In this document: positions 26,039 through 38,721 of the stretch, one piece after another
Layout: every line of letters begins with the position of its first letter
Numbering within the stretch: the stretch's first letter is position 1
Source: Acanthochlamys bracteata
Lineage: Eukaryota > Streptophyta > Magnoliopsida > Pandanales > Velloziaceae
Direction of reading: 5' to 3'
Length of the DNA stretch: 64,000 nucleotides
NCBI GenBank assembly: GCA_019914995.1
Contig: CM034140.1
Span: forward strand, 4,154,001-4,218,000
Program-made: the position numbers and the translations under genes
The notes under the pieces: model-generated
The model's database searches: none
Told to the model about the DNA's origin: nothing
What the model saw: only the letters and a program-made list of their open reading frames with translations

Positions 26039-26278
26039 GGACGTGTTTACTAAGGCTTTAAATTTTTATTTTTTTAAAATTATTTTTGTAATATAAATAA
26101 ATAAAAAGTTTAATATTATTAAAATTTATTAAACTTCAATTTTTAAATTATTTGATTAATATAAAATAATATAAAAACTTATTTTTTATTAAATATTTTT
26201 AAAATTTTAATTTAATTTTTAAAATTTATTTTCTAAAACTCACAAAATTTAAATTCACCTACTTAAGTAAACACGCCC
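26039..26278. mobile_element. 240-bp MITE-like element with GGRCGTGTTTACT ends
   Basis: Left end GGACGTGTTTACT and right end AGTAAACACGCCC form a 13-bp inverted repeat with one mismatch. The interior is AT-rich and non-coding. A second right end (AAATAAACACGC) near 26497 suggests an adjacent partial copy. Target-site duplication is not evident. Confidence 0.6.
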
Positions 26279-27287
26279 AATCATTAACTCATTATGAAAT
26301 TTATTTTTAATCAAATTAAATATAAATTTTAAATTAAAGTTTTTATCAAAAGTTTACTTTCAAAATTGAAGTTTTAAAAACTAAAAATTTCAATTCATAT
26401 CACTTTTAATACAAACTAAATGTAAAAATTTATTTTCTATCAAATTTATTTTTTATAAACTTATTTTAAAAAATCATTTTAATATCGAAATAAACACGCA
26501 CTTGGTAATGTTAAAGTTTAAAAATATATAGAGTTGATAATAAATTAAAAACTTCAGATACTTTAATATGGTTTCGATCATAACCACTAGTTCACATATA
26601 AACCCAACAGCGTTATAATTTATATAAAAATTAGTAATTGTTGGTTGTATTAATCAATATATTGAGATACTACATGGTAGAAAATACGGACGATGAAGAC
26701 CACAATTAATTTTCTAATAATTAAGCAATGTACATGTAGCCTTCTTAGTGAAGATCAGGTCCATTTAGATCAAGCACGTTAGGGCACATTTATCTTTCTG
26801 AAATCTGACTCAAAAAAAGTTTTTAAAAAATTAAAATTTTAAAATAAGTTATAATAATAAATTTATTCAAATTTTGAAAGTCATCCGAATTAAATGTTTT
26901 TGGCAAATTTGGGATCAAATTTAAAATAATTTGTTTGGTATTTGAGAAGTCCAAATACACTTCTGCATAATAATGGAAATTTTTTCAAAAGTTCACAATT
27001 TTTTTTTCAAAAAAACCACAGCAGAATTTTCTCGAAAGATCTTTTTTCAGCTTTCCTAAACATTCTTTCAATATACCCAAAAAACGGTTGTGATCACGTA
27101 CGAGCTCAATAGGCCGGCCCAAACGTAATCCGCATGGGTTAAAACTTAAAATAAGTTACTTATGGCCCAACAACGAAATTCTCAGTCCGTATCTTTGTGG
27201 TCCCGCTCTGTAAACATCGCTGACGTTAAGAAATTGTCTTCCTCGGCGCCGGTCGTCGTTCGGGGAAGAGGGGACTGAGTTTGAGAA

Positions 27288-30200
27288 ATGGCAGAGGAAG
27301 ACCCACTGTTTCTCCAACTGCTGAAGTTCCCTGCTTCTGCAGAAGCTTCAATCACCGAAGAATCCATGGCCGAAGTTCTTCTTACTTTGTGGAGCACTCG
27401 AAAAACAGGGCTTGAACCGGACCAGAAAGCCCGAGTACAGTCTCTTCTCTCACTCAACACAACTGAAGAACTCGACAAAGTACGCAAACTCTCGTGTTTT
27501 GTTTTGGATTTCCAAATTTTTTATTAAAGAGCATTTTTAACTAGAAATTTCTTTTGTATTTGCTTGTTCTGAAGCATTTTTAGACATTTAACATCTTGCA
27601 TAGAAATAGTTACAGGTGAATTTGACTAGTTTTGAGAATTGGAGGATTCTAGTTAACTGGTGTTAGAGAAGATTATTCAGAAAAATAATCTTTCATTTGC
27701 AGTGCATTTTACTTGCCAGGAACGATCATAGTTTTTTTGTTGTTTAGAAATTGTTCTAGTTTGCTGATCAATTATATAGGAGAAAATTATTAGAACATTA
27801 TTTACTTTCTACCACTTTACTGAGGATTACAGATGCCCTAGGTTTTCAGTTTCAGTCATTTTTCTCAAGAAGTAGCATATTGTTATTTGACATACTTTTC
27901 CTCCCGTAGTTGTGCCATGGACAAGTTGTTGCAGAATCTTAGAGTATGCTATCCTTCTATGTTTTTACTAAATCCTTTTTAGGTAACTATATAACGACCT
28001 AGACTAAGTATTAAGAGGCCAAGAATTATAAAGAGAATGCTTTCAAAGTTCAATCAAAGAGTACTCGTACTCTTTGCTGCTGGCCACATGTGAAATAGTT
28101 ATAGGTGTTTAGATATAATGCTCAGGCATTGCCGCAAGATGACATGATTGCCTGACTAGGTAACTGTGTTGGTTGCTCAGTGGATGCACCAAACAATTGG
28201 TTAATCCATCAAACAGAGCAATCAAAAGCAGAACTCATCTTTGCTCCGAAATTTAAAAAATAATAAACAAATAAAAAAAAAAAGAAGAATAGTGCATAGA
28301 CTAAGAAAATGAAATGACATCTGCATACAAACATAGACTGATATGTCAGATGAACAGGAGTGCATGAACAATTTCAACAAACAGGTGGGATGCTTTTCTT
28401 AAATTGGAGAAAAACAAAAAAGAAAAAGAAAAAATAGCATGGAGCAGAGAAAATATCCCACATAGAGTTCTGAGATTGATTGAGATCCAACTTTAGTTTT
28501 CCTTATTTTTTCTTTGTTTTTTAAAAAAGAAAGACCCAAAAAAAAAGAAAGAAAGAAGAAAGAAAGAAATCAAGGGAGAAGAAGCCATGTGGTGCGTTAG
28601 TATGCTAAATATCCAGCTTAGATTATGGAAGATCTTGTCTATTGTACTTGATTTACCCTGGTGTTTCCATATTTAAAAGTTTACTGCATTTTTTTTGTCA
28701 AGCTCTTATATTTCTGTGTATGTTTTCCTTCAACTTTCATATAAGTTAATAAAGTTCCATAATTTTCTTTGGAGATTTCTATTTTTACTTTGCTCCTTTT
28801 TTGACTAATAGAAAATGTTAGAATGATATGCTAAGCTCGTGCTCCAGTTTCTTATATGTAATATGTACAAGTCTATTTGCTGAAAAAGTTTTCTTTCGCC
28901 TCCCATGGCAGGTTTTAGCATTGCTTCGTTCATTAATTAGAAAGTGTGTGAAAAAGAAATGTGCAGGAGAAGGTATTAGAAACATACTCCCTTATGATCT
29001 TTCCATTGAACTCAAAAGCCTTCTTCTGATGCTACTTCAGAGGTATCAGGAAGAGTGGAGGGAAGAAGCATCAAGAGACCTGGTAATTCTTCCGGCATCA
29101 TCTTAAGACAAATGAAATCTTTTCTGATGCAGATTGATTCCTTTTTGTGAGAATATCTTGCTAGCAATCTCATATTGTGGACTTGCTACACAGCACTCAT
29201 TGCATTTTCTGTTCTCATTTGCATATAGTCAGGCTGATGTTCTATTAGCTTAAATTCTTTCATCATTACAGATGCTCCACAAATAAGCATATTACTGTCT
29301 TTCGACCAATCAAGTAAAAGACATCCTGTTCCTCATGAACTCCTAAATATTCTTGAATGTATACTCCTTTCAGTGTCTTCCCTTGCTCGCATACTGTATT
29401 CTTTTCAAAAAACCAGATGACTTGTCATGGAAAAAGATATCATAAGAATATCGAAAATCTGTTTGCACAGTTACTCGTTTGCTTCAAATGCTTTTTCTGT
29501 CTAGGGGGGCTCTAGGTATGTGCACTAGCTCGTGTTGCAAAAGAAGGCTTTTGTGTATTTGGTATTGGAGAACATCACGAAGTTATGTGACTTTTCAATT
29601 TTGTCCATTGCATTGCCCACTACATTTTTACTAGAATCATGGAAGAGAGTGCTTCGTGAAACAGTAAAGCAGTTCTAGAGCAAAGTTACCATGCAAACTA
29701 CTGATCTAAAATTGTATCAGTTGGGAGTAATTTCATACAATATATCCAAGAGTTGTGCAAAGTGAGTTCAACTGTGCAGAGTATGCACAGTTTTCTGAGT
29801 ACAGTTCTCTATGCTATATCTCAGCCTTTGTGGCAGCAAAGCTTGGCTCCTACAGTTAATGCACCTCCAGCTGTAAGAACTGTTCTAGATTCAGTGTTAC
29901 CATCGTTGTGGCCAAGGGAAAATGAAGCAAGTAGTTGCAGAAATTCTAGCAGTAATCATTATCCCGCGAAAGCTAAAGATGATGCACGTAGCCTGGAAAA
30001 TGGGTCAGCTGATAATTTGGTAATTGAACTTCTTGCTTTATGTCCTAACATAATTCAGCACTTTCTGAGTCATCGTCTGCCTGCTTTGGTTTTGTACTGT
30101 GGCAAAATGTGTTGGTATATTCAAATAACTAGGAAAGGGTGTCTTTTACTGTGAACTTGAACTTTTATAACAATGTTTTACACATTCACCAATACCTCAG

Positions 30201-32119
30201 TAATAGCAATTGAAAGCATCGCAAATGTAGCTCCATTGCAAATCATGTTACTGCTATCGCTTTTTTTTTAATTAAAAATTTTCTGATTGCCCGTAGTATC
30301 TTGCAAAGAGAAAAGGTCATTGATAATTTTTTAGCTAATTTTTAGCTTTTGCTTATTGGCAACTTTTATCAAACTCAAGCTAGATTAGGTGACTATGAGT
30401 AGGTACTTATTATGTATAATACTCTCAGTTTGTTATGCATTTTATCTCTAGCTGTGGTTTGTGGATGAGGATAACTTACAGTATGTTGGTATTTTGTCGA
30501 GGAGACAAATTTGACCTTTTACATGCATCACTTCTTGCATTCTTCTTATTTGTTTTATTTCAATGACTTGTTTGTAAGAAGGTAAAAGCATCTATTGAGA
30601 ACGTAAACTCTCTTTTTCATGCCGTGAAGGTAAAAGAATCCATAAAAGCTAAAGTTCATTGATGTGCACTCTTCCATTGCCTGGATGCTTATGCATGAAA
30701 CTGGTGGGACTCATTCATGGCGGGGTTTCTTTCTAACAGGAAATCCTTCCTCGGCTGAAGTCAATGACATGGATGATGGACACGCAAACTTCAGAACCTG
30801 CTAATCAGACTGCTGTAATCTCTCTCAAGGTTTATATTGTAGGCTTTGTACTCCTAGCTTTTTAGTACAATGTCTTTCTGTTTATCACAAAGTAATTCAT
30901 GCAATATTCAGTCTAGTCAAGAGGTTTTTCAACACGAAAGGAACTAAACCTGTCAAAGTCTATTTTTCTTCCAAGAAAAAAGGAAAAAACACTAAGAGAT
31001 CTTTGTTTGAGGTTATTGGCTGGATAAGGTAGAATTTTTGAGTTCTGTAGATTGTAAGTGACTGAAAATTGCATTCCACTATGTAATTGTGAAAGTGAAC
31101 AAGACTGCAAAATCATCTGATTTTATGCTACAACATTGTACTATCTTAGTTTAAGTTGATGCAGATTTAACTCATTATGAACAAGCTACTAGTTTGGTTT
31201 TTAGTTAAATATAGGCCAAAAAGGGTGAAATGCTCAATATTCTAAGTTAGAAGGGGGCAACAAATGTAAACCTCAGGGTTGAAATATGTGTCTGACGTGT
31301 TTCTTTTTAATATAAATTGTCGGGATGAGATGTTTATTGATATTTGTCATGACAAATCGATGATTTAAATTTTTTAACAATTGTAGCTCCAAGATTACAC
31401 AAAGTCTTCTTCAGGGGAGATTGAGGCGAAGTTCAAAATATCAAGAGGCATGCTGGAGGCAACACTGAGCTCCATGGCTTCTATCAACAAGCAGTTCTCG
31501 AACTCTGTAAGTAATCAAAGTGAATGCACACTCCTAGATAACCTTGAAAGAGTTACCCAAAGACAGAATGTAAGCAAGAAAGAAAGAGAGAAGATATCCT
31601 CCACAGGAAATAGTTAAGGGAAAGAGCAACTCCAGTGTGCCATAGACGGACACAAACATTATTCATAAAATTTTATTAGAGAGCATTATTCATAGACTTT
31701 TTTATATTGGGAACTGAATTTTATCACTTAAAATAACCTAGAGATCCATACATCCATTTGATAATCTAGAATGAGAATACCTTCCAAGCAATTAGTATGC
31801 ATACATAGGAGCCCTTTTACTTTCTTTAGATGTTATGAAACATACTTGCAGGGCTTACCATAGCCTTTTTGCCAATTTGGGTTGAAACACTTCGTATATT
31901 TTTTTCTTTTTCTTTTTTTTTCCACAAAATTTTGTATGCAAGATACCTTTCCATGAATTCAGGATTTTAACACCAAAACCACAAGTATTTACCACACCAG
32001 CCCTTAGTTATAAATTGTTTTGGCCTAAAATTGCTTGGCAGGTGGGGACCGTGGGGCAGCCATCCGATACAGAACCTTTGTCAAAGAAGCAGAAAACTGT
32101 AAAAGACCTTGTTTACTGA
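27288..32119 (+). CDS. COMM-domain-like protein, 6 exons
   Basis: Exons: 27288-27479, 28912-29082, 29780-30019, 30740-30829, 31387-31506, 32042-32119; all GT-AG, all phase 0; 296 residues. The N-terminal 120 residues are predicted helical (PLFLQLLKFPASAEASITEE; IELKSLLLMLLQRYQEEWRE). A Ser/Pro-rich, probably disordered linker follows. The C-terminal part (LKSMTWMMDTQ..., then AVISLKLQDY..., KFKISRGMLEATLSSMASIN) has the W-x-x-D, beta-strand, beta-strand, amphipathic helix pattern of COMM domains. COMMD proteins form the Commander complex in endosomal recycling and are best known from animals. The protein ends in a basic cluster (SKKQKTVKDLVY). Exon 3's start is uncertain; a downstream AG (29824) would also keep the frame. 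Family assignment is from pattern only. Confidence 0.6.
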
Positions 32120-33907
32120 CAAGATGTTTAGCTATGCAACTAAATAAAGGTATGGACAATTGTTGGTAGTTACGTAGCGGCGTGAATATCTGCACACAGA
32201 CTGTTTGCTGTTGCCATAAGGATCTATTCGCTGCATGAATAATCTGTTTATGCAGTGAGGGCGAGTGAATTTACTAGAGGAGTCTGCTGTTGCGGTCTAT
32301 GGGGATAACAACAGCAACACCAGATCTATTCACTGCATGAATGATATCAGTTTATCCGTGAGGGCTAGTAGGCTAGTGAGCTACTAGAGGAGTCTGCTGT
32401 TGTGGTTTATTGGGATATCAACAATGATCAACATCGAGCTTCCTCATTCTGAAAGTTTTATGTGAAGCTTATACAACAGTCTGGCCTAAGGAAAACTGTT
32501 CTTTCTATGTTTTGACTCGGGGTAGGAATCTTTAATTCACATTTCCAGTACTGATGAAAATGTTGAAGTTTATGAAATTTACGTCACCAATATTCTTCAC
32601 TGAACCCATCGACTAGAGCTTTTTTATTGTTAATATAATATCTACGAAGCGTTTACATATTTATATTTTATCAACATTTCTAGCATTAACTATTGATCTG
32701 TTAGCACATTTTGAAGCTAAATAAAGTTGTTCTAGCATGGATTGATCTAGTAATTAAGAGTTTATTCAGACCATTCCAGACAGATGAGAGCAAGTAGCAA
32801 TCTGTTTACTAATTTGATGTCCCATTTTGTTTAAAAGTGATAAAACAACTATGTCAGCTTTAAGAGAGTGAGAGGTAGGTGGATGCTAAGAAGATCTCCG
32901 TTTCTCAGAGGTCTTAGTAGGCGTTTGATAATGCTTATAAAATAATTAATATTTTTATTTATTTTTAAAAATAAGTTTTATTTTTTATTTAAAAAAATAA
33001 TAAAAAGATCTTACTATATAAATTTTTTAATATTTTTTAAATTTTTAAATAAATTTTTTATATATTTATAAAAAAGTATATTAAAAAATATAAAATAAAA
33101 AAATAGTAATTAGTTTTTAAAAAAAGTTTTTTCAAACAAAACTAGCTAGATTATAAGAACGTATTTCAAATGATCATAATTTTAATTTTTTTATCAGAAT
33201 TAAAATTTCAGTTCACATATTTTAAATATAATTTGAATTCCAAACTACCATTTAAAAGTTATTATACTTTACTTTTAACCCACTTTAAAAAATAAAAATT
33301 AAACTTCACTTCCAACTCACTTAAAAATATAATTAAAATATAAAAATTGAACTCTATTTTCAATCAAATTTTAAAAATTATTTTTTATTTTTTCACTTAG
33401 TGTATTTTACACTGCCCTAAAATCTAAATACAGCTCAGTCACATGACATCATTAAAACTCTTTAGAATGCGTTTTCTTAGGCATCACAGTTTGCAATTAC
33501 TTTCTTAAAATCACCCTTGGAAAGCCAAGTTTCTCGACAACAGACACCTTATCAGTTCAAGAAAGTGGCTCATTATCCACTACAGATGTCAAAAAACAGG
33601 CAGTCCTGGATTCCTGATAGAAACATTCAATAGGAATGCAAGACTATAGAATACAGCTAACCATAACATCCATTCAAGAAAGAACTCTACAGGAACCTTG
33701 GATATATATTGTAAAAATATTATGTTTCAGATAATTTACAGAATGTTAGGATCACATTTGAGCAATCAACTCCTAATGTTAGATTGTGCAACTAGCAACC
33801 AAGCGCATCTAACAATTTCTACTGCAACATAGGGTGTCTCTCAAGTCTGTCTCAAAGAAGAAATAAATTATGCACGAGCCCATTGACAATAGTACAAAGT
33901 TAGCAAG
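32120..33907. other. 3' flank with 102-bp tandem duplication and AT-rich element
   Basis: The start is probably the 3' UTR of the COMM-like gene. It contains a diverged direct repeat at 32221-32430 and an AT-rich dispersed element at about 32925-33142. The right end adjoins the 3' end of CENH3. No other gene is seen. Confidence 0.5.
32221..32430. repeat. Diverged 102-bp tandem duplication
   Basis: Two direct copies, starting gatctattcgctgcatgaat (32221) and gatctattcactgcatgaat (32323). Both continue through a shared agaggagtctgctgttg block. The copies differ by substitutions and small indels, so the event is not very recent. It lies in the likely 3' UTR of the COMM-like gene. Confidence 0.85.
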
Positions 33908-36715
33908 TCACCAGTGTCTTCTCCCACCAATCCGCCTTGCTAGCTGAATGTCTTTTTGCACTGTGTCACAAGAACACCGCAGACATTGGTTAAAATGTCA
34001 TTTACTCTAAAGCGCGACAAGAGCTTGCTTTGCTGTATGCATAACTAGTAGTTAAATAAACATCTGAACTATTTGGGATATATGAAGCACAGTAAACTAT
34101 TAAGGGGTCAGTAGACTTTAGTTATGTAGGCACTTAAGCCAAACCATGCTCTTTTCACAAATATATGGAATCCAACCACAGTGCTTGCATTCTCAAGAGT
34201 CACAGATACTACTAGGTACTAATTCATGAAGAAGCAGATAATTCTTGCATGTTCTCAGAAATATCGCAAATTGCTAGAACCAAACTACTATGAATGAAGC
34301 ATTGGCATATGCTATGTAAAACAAATACAAACTGAAAAGATGACGATTTAGTAAGAAAATAGAAAAAGGGTAGCAATAGCTGGAATATGCAATTCTGACT
34401 TACTGAGGGTAACACGTTTGGCATGAATTGCACAGAGGTTTGCATCTTCAAATAATTCAACTATATAATATTCAACTGCCTGCACGATAAAAAACATATA
34501 CTTGATACGAGTTGACGTTCTAAACAACGAATTTCATATGTGATAAGTTCCTCCAAACAGTAAACTCACGACTCAAGTTTATTACGAAACCAGATTGTTA
34601 GCAACAATATATCCCAACTACAAGTTCCCATCACTTATCCTTTAAATTCAAGTTCCCATCACTTATCCTTTAAATTCAAGTGAGTTCATGTCTCAGAAGA
34701 AAGACTTTCTTAAAATTCACTCATGAATTTTCCGAATGATTCTCAAAAGGGATGGTAAACATATGATACACAGCTTGGAAATAAAAGCCAGATGTGGATT
34801 GTTTGCCATGTTATATATACACATTTAGCTATTATATGGCAAGAAATAACTGCACAGGAAAGATAGCAAGCACACGGGACTATATCAATTAAAAAGAAGA
34901 GCCAAATTAAAATGCAAAGGTGCACTTTTGTTTAAGATCTCTGACATAAATTAGCTACTAACATATGTGACAATCTTTATGCTCACAAAAGATGTGCTTA
35001 TGGTCCTTTCTTCAGAAAACTTTTCTATAACCACATCCGAAGAACCAATATTAAAAAGGAAATAAGATCAACAACCAGACTTTAATAAGAAAGTTTCAAA
35101 CTCATATACACAGAACATGAACCTTACAAGCCAGTATCCATACTCCCAATCGCAACAACCTCAAAGCTATAATCATCAACTATTTCTCAATTAACAGGGT
35201 AGATTCCAAACAATTTAAAGAAGCTCCAGGTAATATCAGAAGCTCCAACTATTTTACATAGTTGCGCATAAGGTGATAAGTCATGCTCATTAGCCATTAA
35301 AGCATATCAACATGTGAAATAAAACATCATAAACTTCGTTTATACTACTTTATAATTGGAAGTTCTAGTAGCTAATACGTATAGGATTCTAAGAAGATCA
35401 CCAAGTATATCCTTATCCAGGTATACATACTTGACACAACTTTATTAATTGATAATTAGCTATTTGTTACCTCATGAATTGCATAAAGAGCTTCAGCACT
35501 CCACCGGGAGACTTCTCTTGAATACTGACTGGTTATCTCCTTCACCTGAATTATTAAAAGAAAAAGTCAATACATTAGAAATAAGCTTAAAAAAAGAACA
35601 AGATAACTGATCATCTGATATTACAAAGTGCATTCACCTTTGAGGAAAGCAATATTAAAAACCTATATTATCATTCCATCTATAAGAACTCAAACTAGCA
35701 ATAACCTGGTTATTTTTCTCTTTCAGTTTTCATTTTACCATACACTCTGACTATTAAAATCTAGTTCTACATTCACAAGAGACATCGCAGTGGTGGGTAG
35801 TGTGGACTAACTAGTCGGATGATAGGCGCATGAGAAATGAGCAGGTTGGTTGACTTCTGAAATTTTCGGATCTCTCGCAGAGCCACTGTCCCAGGTTTGA
35901 ACCTGTGCTTTCGCTGGCCCTGCGTCTCTGCTGCTTCGTTCTCTGTTCAAAGGGAGAAAAAAAACACAAATAATATATTAATTTACAATGAAAACAATAC
36001 TCAAGATTCATTCGGGAATCAACTCTCTTTTGCATAGTGAGTGCTTCAAAAAGGTTATCTTTGATGGTCAATCCACATAATAAAAGTTCCTAGGGGGAAC
36101 AAAAACCTTGCAATGCTTGAACAAAAGTTTAGATTCACTCCAAATATTGTTTTATGTTGTGAAAAAGTTCACTTCTAACAAAATGCCTTATAGAGCTTGC
36201 TAATTTTTTTACCAAAAAAAATAACAAAAATAATAAGAGGAAGAGGAAAAGCTTCCAATAGAAGTAAAGCTAGAAAAGAAGCAATTTTTTGGCCCCCCGC
36301 TAAACACAAGACTCTGGTTTTCCCACAATTAACTAAAAAGCAGACACTTACCTTGATCCCGCTCCTTTCTTCTTGCCGAAGGCTGTAGAAATTAAGCTAG
36401 AAATCCAAACTCAACAAACAAGTTCAAGAAAAACGAAATATTAATGCTAAGGAGAGGAGAGGTTAGTTAACTTGAGAAGGTGAAGTAGTAATTTGGTGCG
36501 TTGACGGTTGTGCTTCTGTGTAGTTACAAAAATAAAAATTAGAAAAGAAGAAAGAAAAAATCAAAGATTCAATAAAGCAAAGAAACGAATTTTAGAGAAA
36601 AAGAAAAAAGAAACAGATGTAGTTGTTGTTGTCGTCGTTGCTGGCTGAGCTCACCAGACAAGTTGATCTTTCGCCGCGGCTTTCTGCGGTTAGAGAAGTG
36701 CTTCGTTCTCGCCAT
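33908..36715 (-). CDS. CENH3: Centromeric histone H3 (CENH3/CENP-A)
   Basis: Exons, 5' to 3': 36655-36715, 36472-36515, 36352-36382, 35812-35942, 35471-35545, 34404-34479, 33908-33960; all GT-AG; 156 residues. It replaces H3 in centromeric nucleosomes and specifies kinetochore position. The N-terminal tail (1-57) is unlike canonical H3 beyond MART, being basic then Ser/Thr/Gln-rich, as is usual for fast-evolving CENH3 tails. The histone fold starts near [16 protein letters not shown] (about 61-76). Loop 1 ([17 protein letters not shown]) is one residue longer than in H3 and has Trp where H3 has Phe, both CENH3 hallmarks. The end [18 protein letters not shown] then [16 protein letters not shown] is diagnostic, with a CENH3-type tail instead of RGERA. 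Frame continuity across all six introns argues for an intact gene. E2F-like GC motifs lie upstream. Confidence 0.95.
34621..34676. repeat. 28-bp tandem duplication in CENH3 intron
   Basis: A perfect direct duplication beginning caagttcccatcacttatcc, at 34621 and 34649, inside the intron between the exons at 34404 and 35471. Confidence 0.9.
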
Positions 36716-38721
36716 TGGAAACCAGCGAGAAAGAACGCACGACAGCTGCGGAGACCAGAAAAGGGGTTCCAGTGTGATTCATTCGGAGTGTGAATGATTA
36801 ACGGGAGATACGATCAGACGGTGGACATGGAGGGTTTAAATTTCTAGCGCGGGCTTTTGGAATTTTGGGTCAAACAAGAAAACATCCCGCCAGATTATTA
36901 AAAAAAATGGAAATGCTTTGCTTTGGTGGATGTTTTTAACAACATTCATTTCTTTTTTTATCTCACATTTATTAATAAATTTTTTATAATATTTTATAAA
37001 TTATTTTAAAATATAAAAAAATTTTATTGTTCGTAAAAAGAGATGGTTTTGTTGCTAACTAATTATTTAAAAAATTTTATCTCACATTCATTTGGTGGAT
37101 ATTTCTAACTTTCTATGTGTCGACACAACTTCTAATTAGTTGTATTTCAAACGTTTTTTTTTAATTTTTTTTAATTTTATGTTTTTCAATACATATTTTA
37201 TAAATATTTAAAAATTTTATTTAAAAATTTAAATAATATAAAAAAATTTTACGTGATAAAATCCTTTTATTATATATTTTTATTATTTTTTTAAAAATAA
37301 AAAAATAAAATTTATTTTTTAAAAAAAATAAAAATATTTTCTATTTTAAAAAATTTTTATTTCATAAGCAATTTTAAACGCACTCTAATTATTAGCTTCT
37401 GAAAAATATTTTTTGTTACTACTGTTTTATTAATTTTATGATTATATAAAAAAAAATATATAATTAGTATGTCAAAGAAAATAGATTTCAAATTATATGA
37501 ACATATTACGTAGCTGATTTTGTCACTTGTCAGTACACGAATGTATGTGCAAATACTGTAAATGCCTCTTTTGAATAATGATGAAATTATTGATTTGTAG
37601 CTTGTCTTAGAAGTGTCTAGGGACAGATTTCTCTTATACATTGTAGATTCGTGTACTTTGTTTTGAAAAAATTAGGAAAATGCATTAAAAAAATAATTAT
37701 TAAAAAATTAAATTTATTACTTATATTTATTATTTTATTAAAAATAAAAGATTTTAATTAAAAATATAATTATTTAAAGTGAAATTTTGTAAATGAGTTA
37801 TGAAAAACAAAAAATTTGATGTACAACACAAAAGAAACCCGCCCTATACCATACCCATACTTCAAAATGGTCTTTCCAAATTGCTCGTAGGGTATACATT
37901 ACGTTACTACAAAACTGCAAGATAGTTGAACGAACACAATGCAGAAAATATTCGTCAGAACTTGAGGAACAAAAGTTTTTCTCCAAACAGTCCGTTCCTC
38001 ATCAAAGTATAACATCTATAAACATCTGCAGCAACTATAAGAACATCGATGCAATTTGAAGTAGATTGCATAACGACCTTACTAAAAGTAAGGTAAACTA
38101 CTAAATTGAATAACATAAACTACTGGATTTCATGAATATTCAATAGTGTATACTTGCAGCAAGCTACATGTATAGCAATTAATCAATCAATAGTTACACA
38201 ACACAAGACCCATGGAACTCATCCACAGCCTCTGCTCTTGTGCTACTGTTTTGTGACAACATAGGCATTAAGAACAAACTACCAAAGATTACTTCAGGTA
38301 CAAAGAAAGTCACTATGATCAGCAATATAACCCCTGCAGATGACTACTAATATCATACCCAGAGCAACTCAATAGCTAAACCACATGATAAAGCTAACAA
38401 ACCAAAAGATATAATATCTAATGTCGACATAAATACTAAATCACCAAACAAGCATTACAAGGATAAAAGAACAGAAAATGGCATGCTGCTGATAACAGAA
38501 AGAAAGCTGAACCTTGATAAACCAACATATAAGCAAATTGGAAAAGAGTCGGACAAATTTATAAAACCCAGTTCAAGTGCACATTTAAGAATTCCATACA
38601 CTATCCAGATGACACTGAAACAAATATCCCGACGAAAAGGTATTGGTCAAGGTTACATCAAGTGAACATCCTAGTACCAAAGTCTTTCCAAAACTTTCTA
38701 AAAAGGCTACAACCTATTGGC
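36716..38721. other. CENH3 promoter side and AT-rich spacer
   Basis: About 36716-36900 is the 5' flank of CENH3. The rest is AT-rich, with a dispersed repeat copy at about 37140-37385, and includes the 3' flank of eL30. The small ORFs here show no family features. Confidence 0.5.
36846..36891 (-). promoter_or_regulatory. Possible E2F-like sites upstream of CENH3
   Basis: Two GC-rich cores, AGCGCGGGCT (36846-36855) and ATCCCGCC (36884-36891), stand out in AT-rich DNA about 130-180 bp upstream of the CENH3 start codon. They resemble the E2F consensus TTSSCGSS imperfectly. CENH3 transcription in Arabidopsis has been reported as E2F-controlled; the match here is inference. Confidence 0.3.

Larger units (their letters stand above)
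22947..27287. other. Repeat-rich intergenic region
   Basis: No gene is recognised. It contains several AT-rich short elements (about 25050-25285, 25423-25643, 26039-26278 and possibly 26280-26505). The 24874-25125 ORF runs into an AT-rich repeat at its 3' end and has no family features. GGCCCA boxes at 27116-27121 and 27164-27169, close to the next start codon, may be TCP-type Site II promoter elements of the 27288 gene. Confidence 0.5.

Noticed and set aside
35880-35910. ggtttgaacc-like B box suggesting a tRNA
   Set aside because: Falls inside a CENH3 coding exon, with no acceptor stem or A box around it.
37357-37641. 94-aa minus-strand Ile/Phe-rich ORF
   Set aside because: Composition follows the AT-rich dispersed repeat; no conserved pattern.
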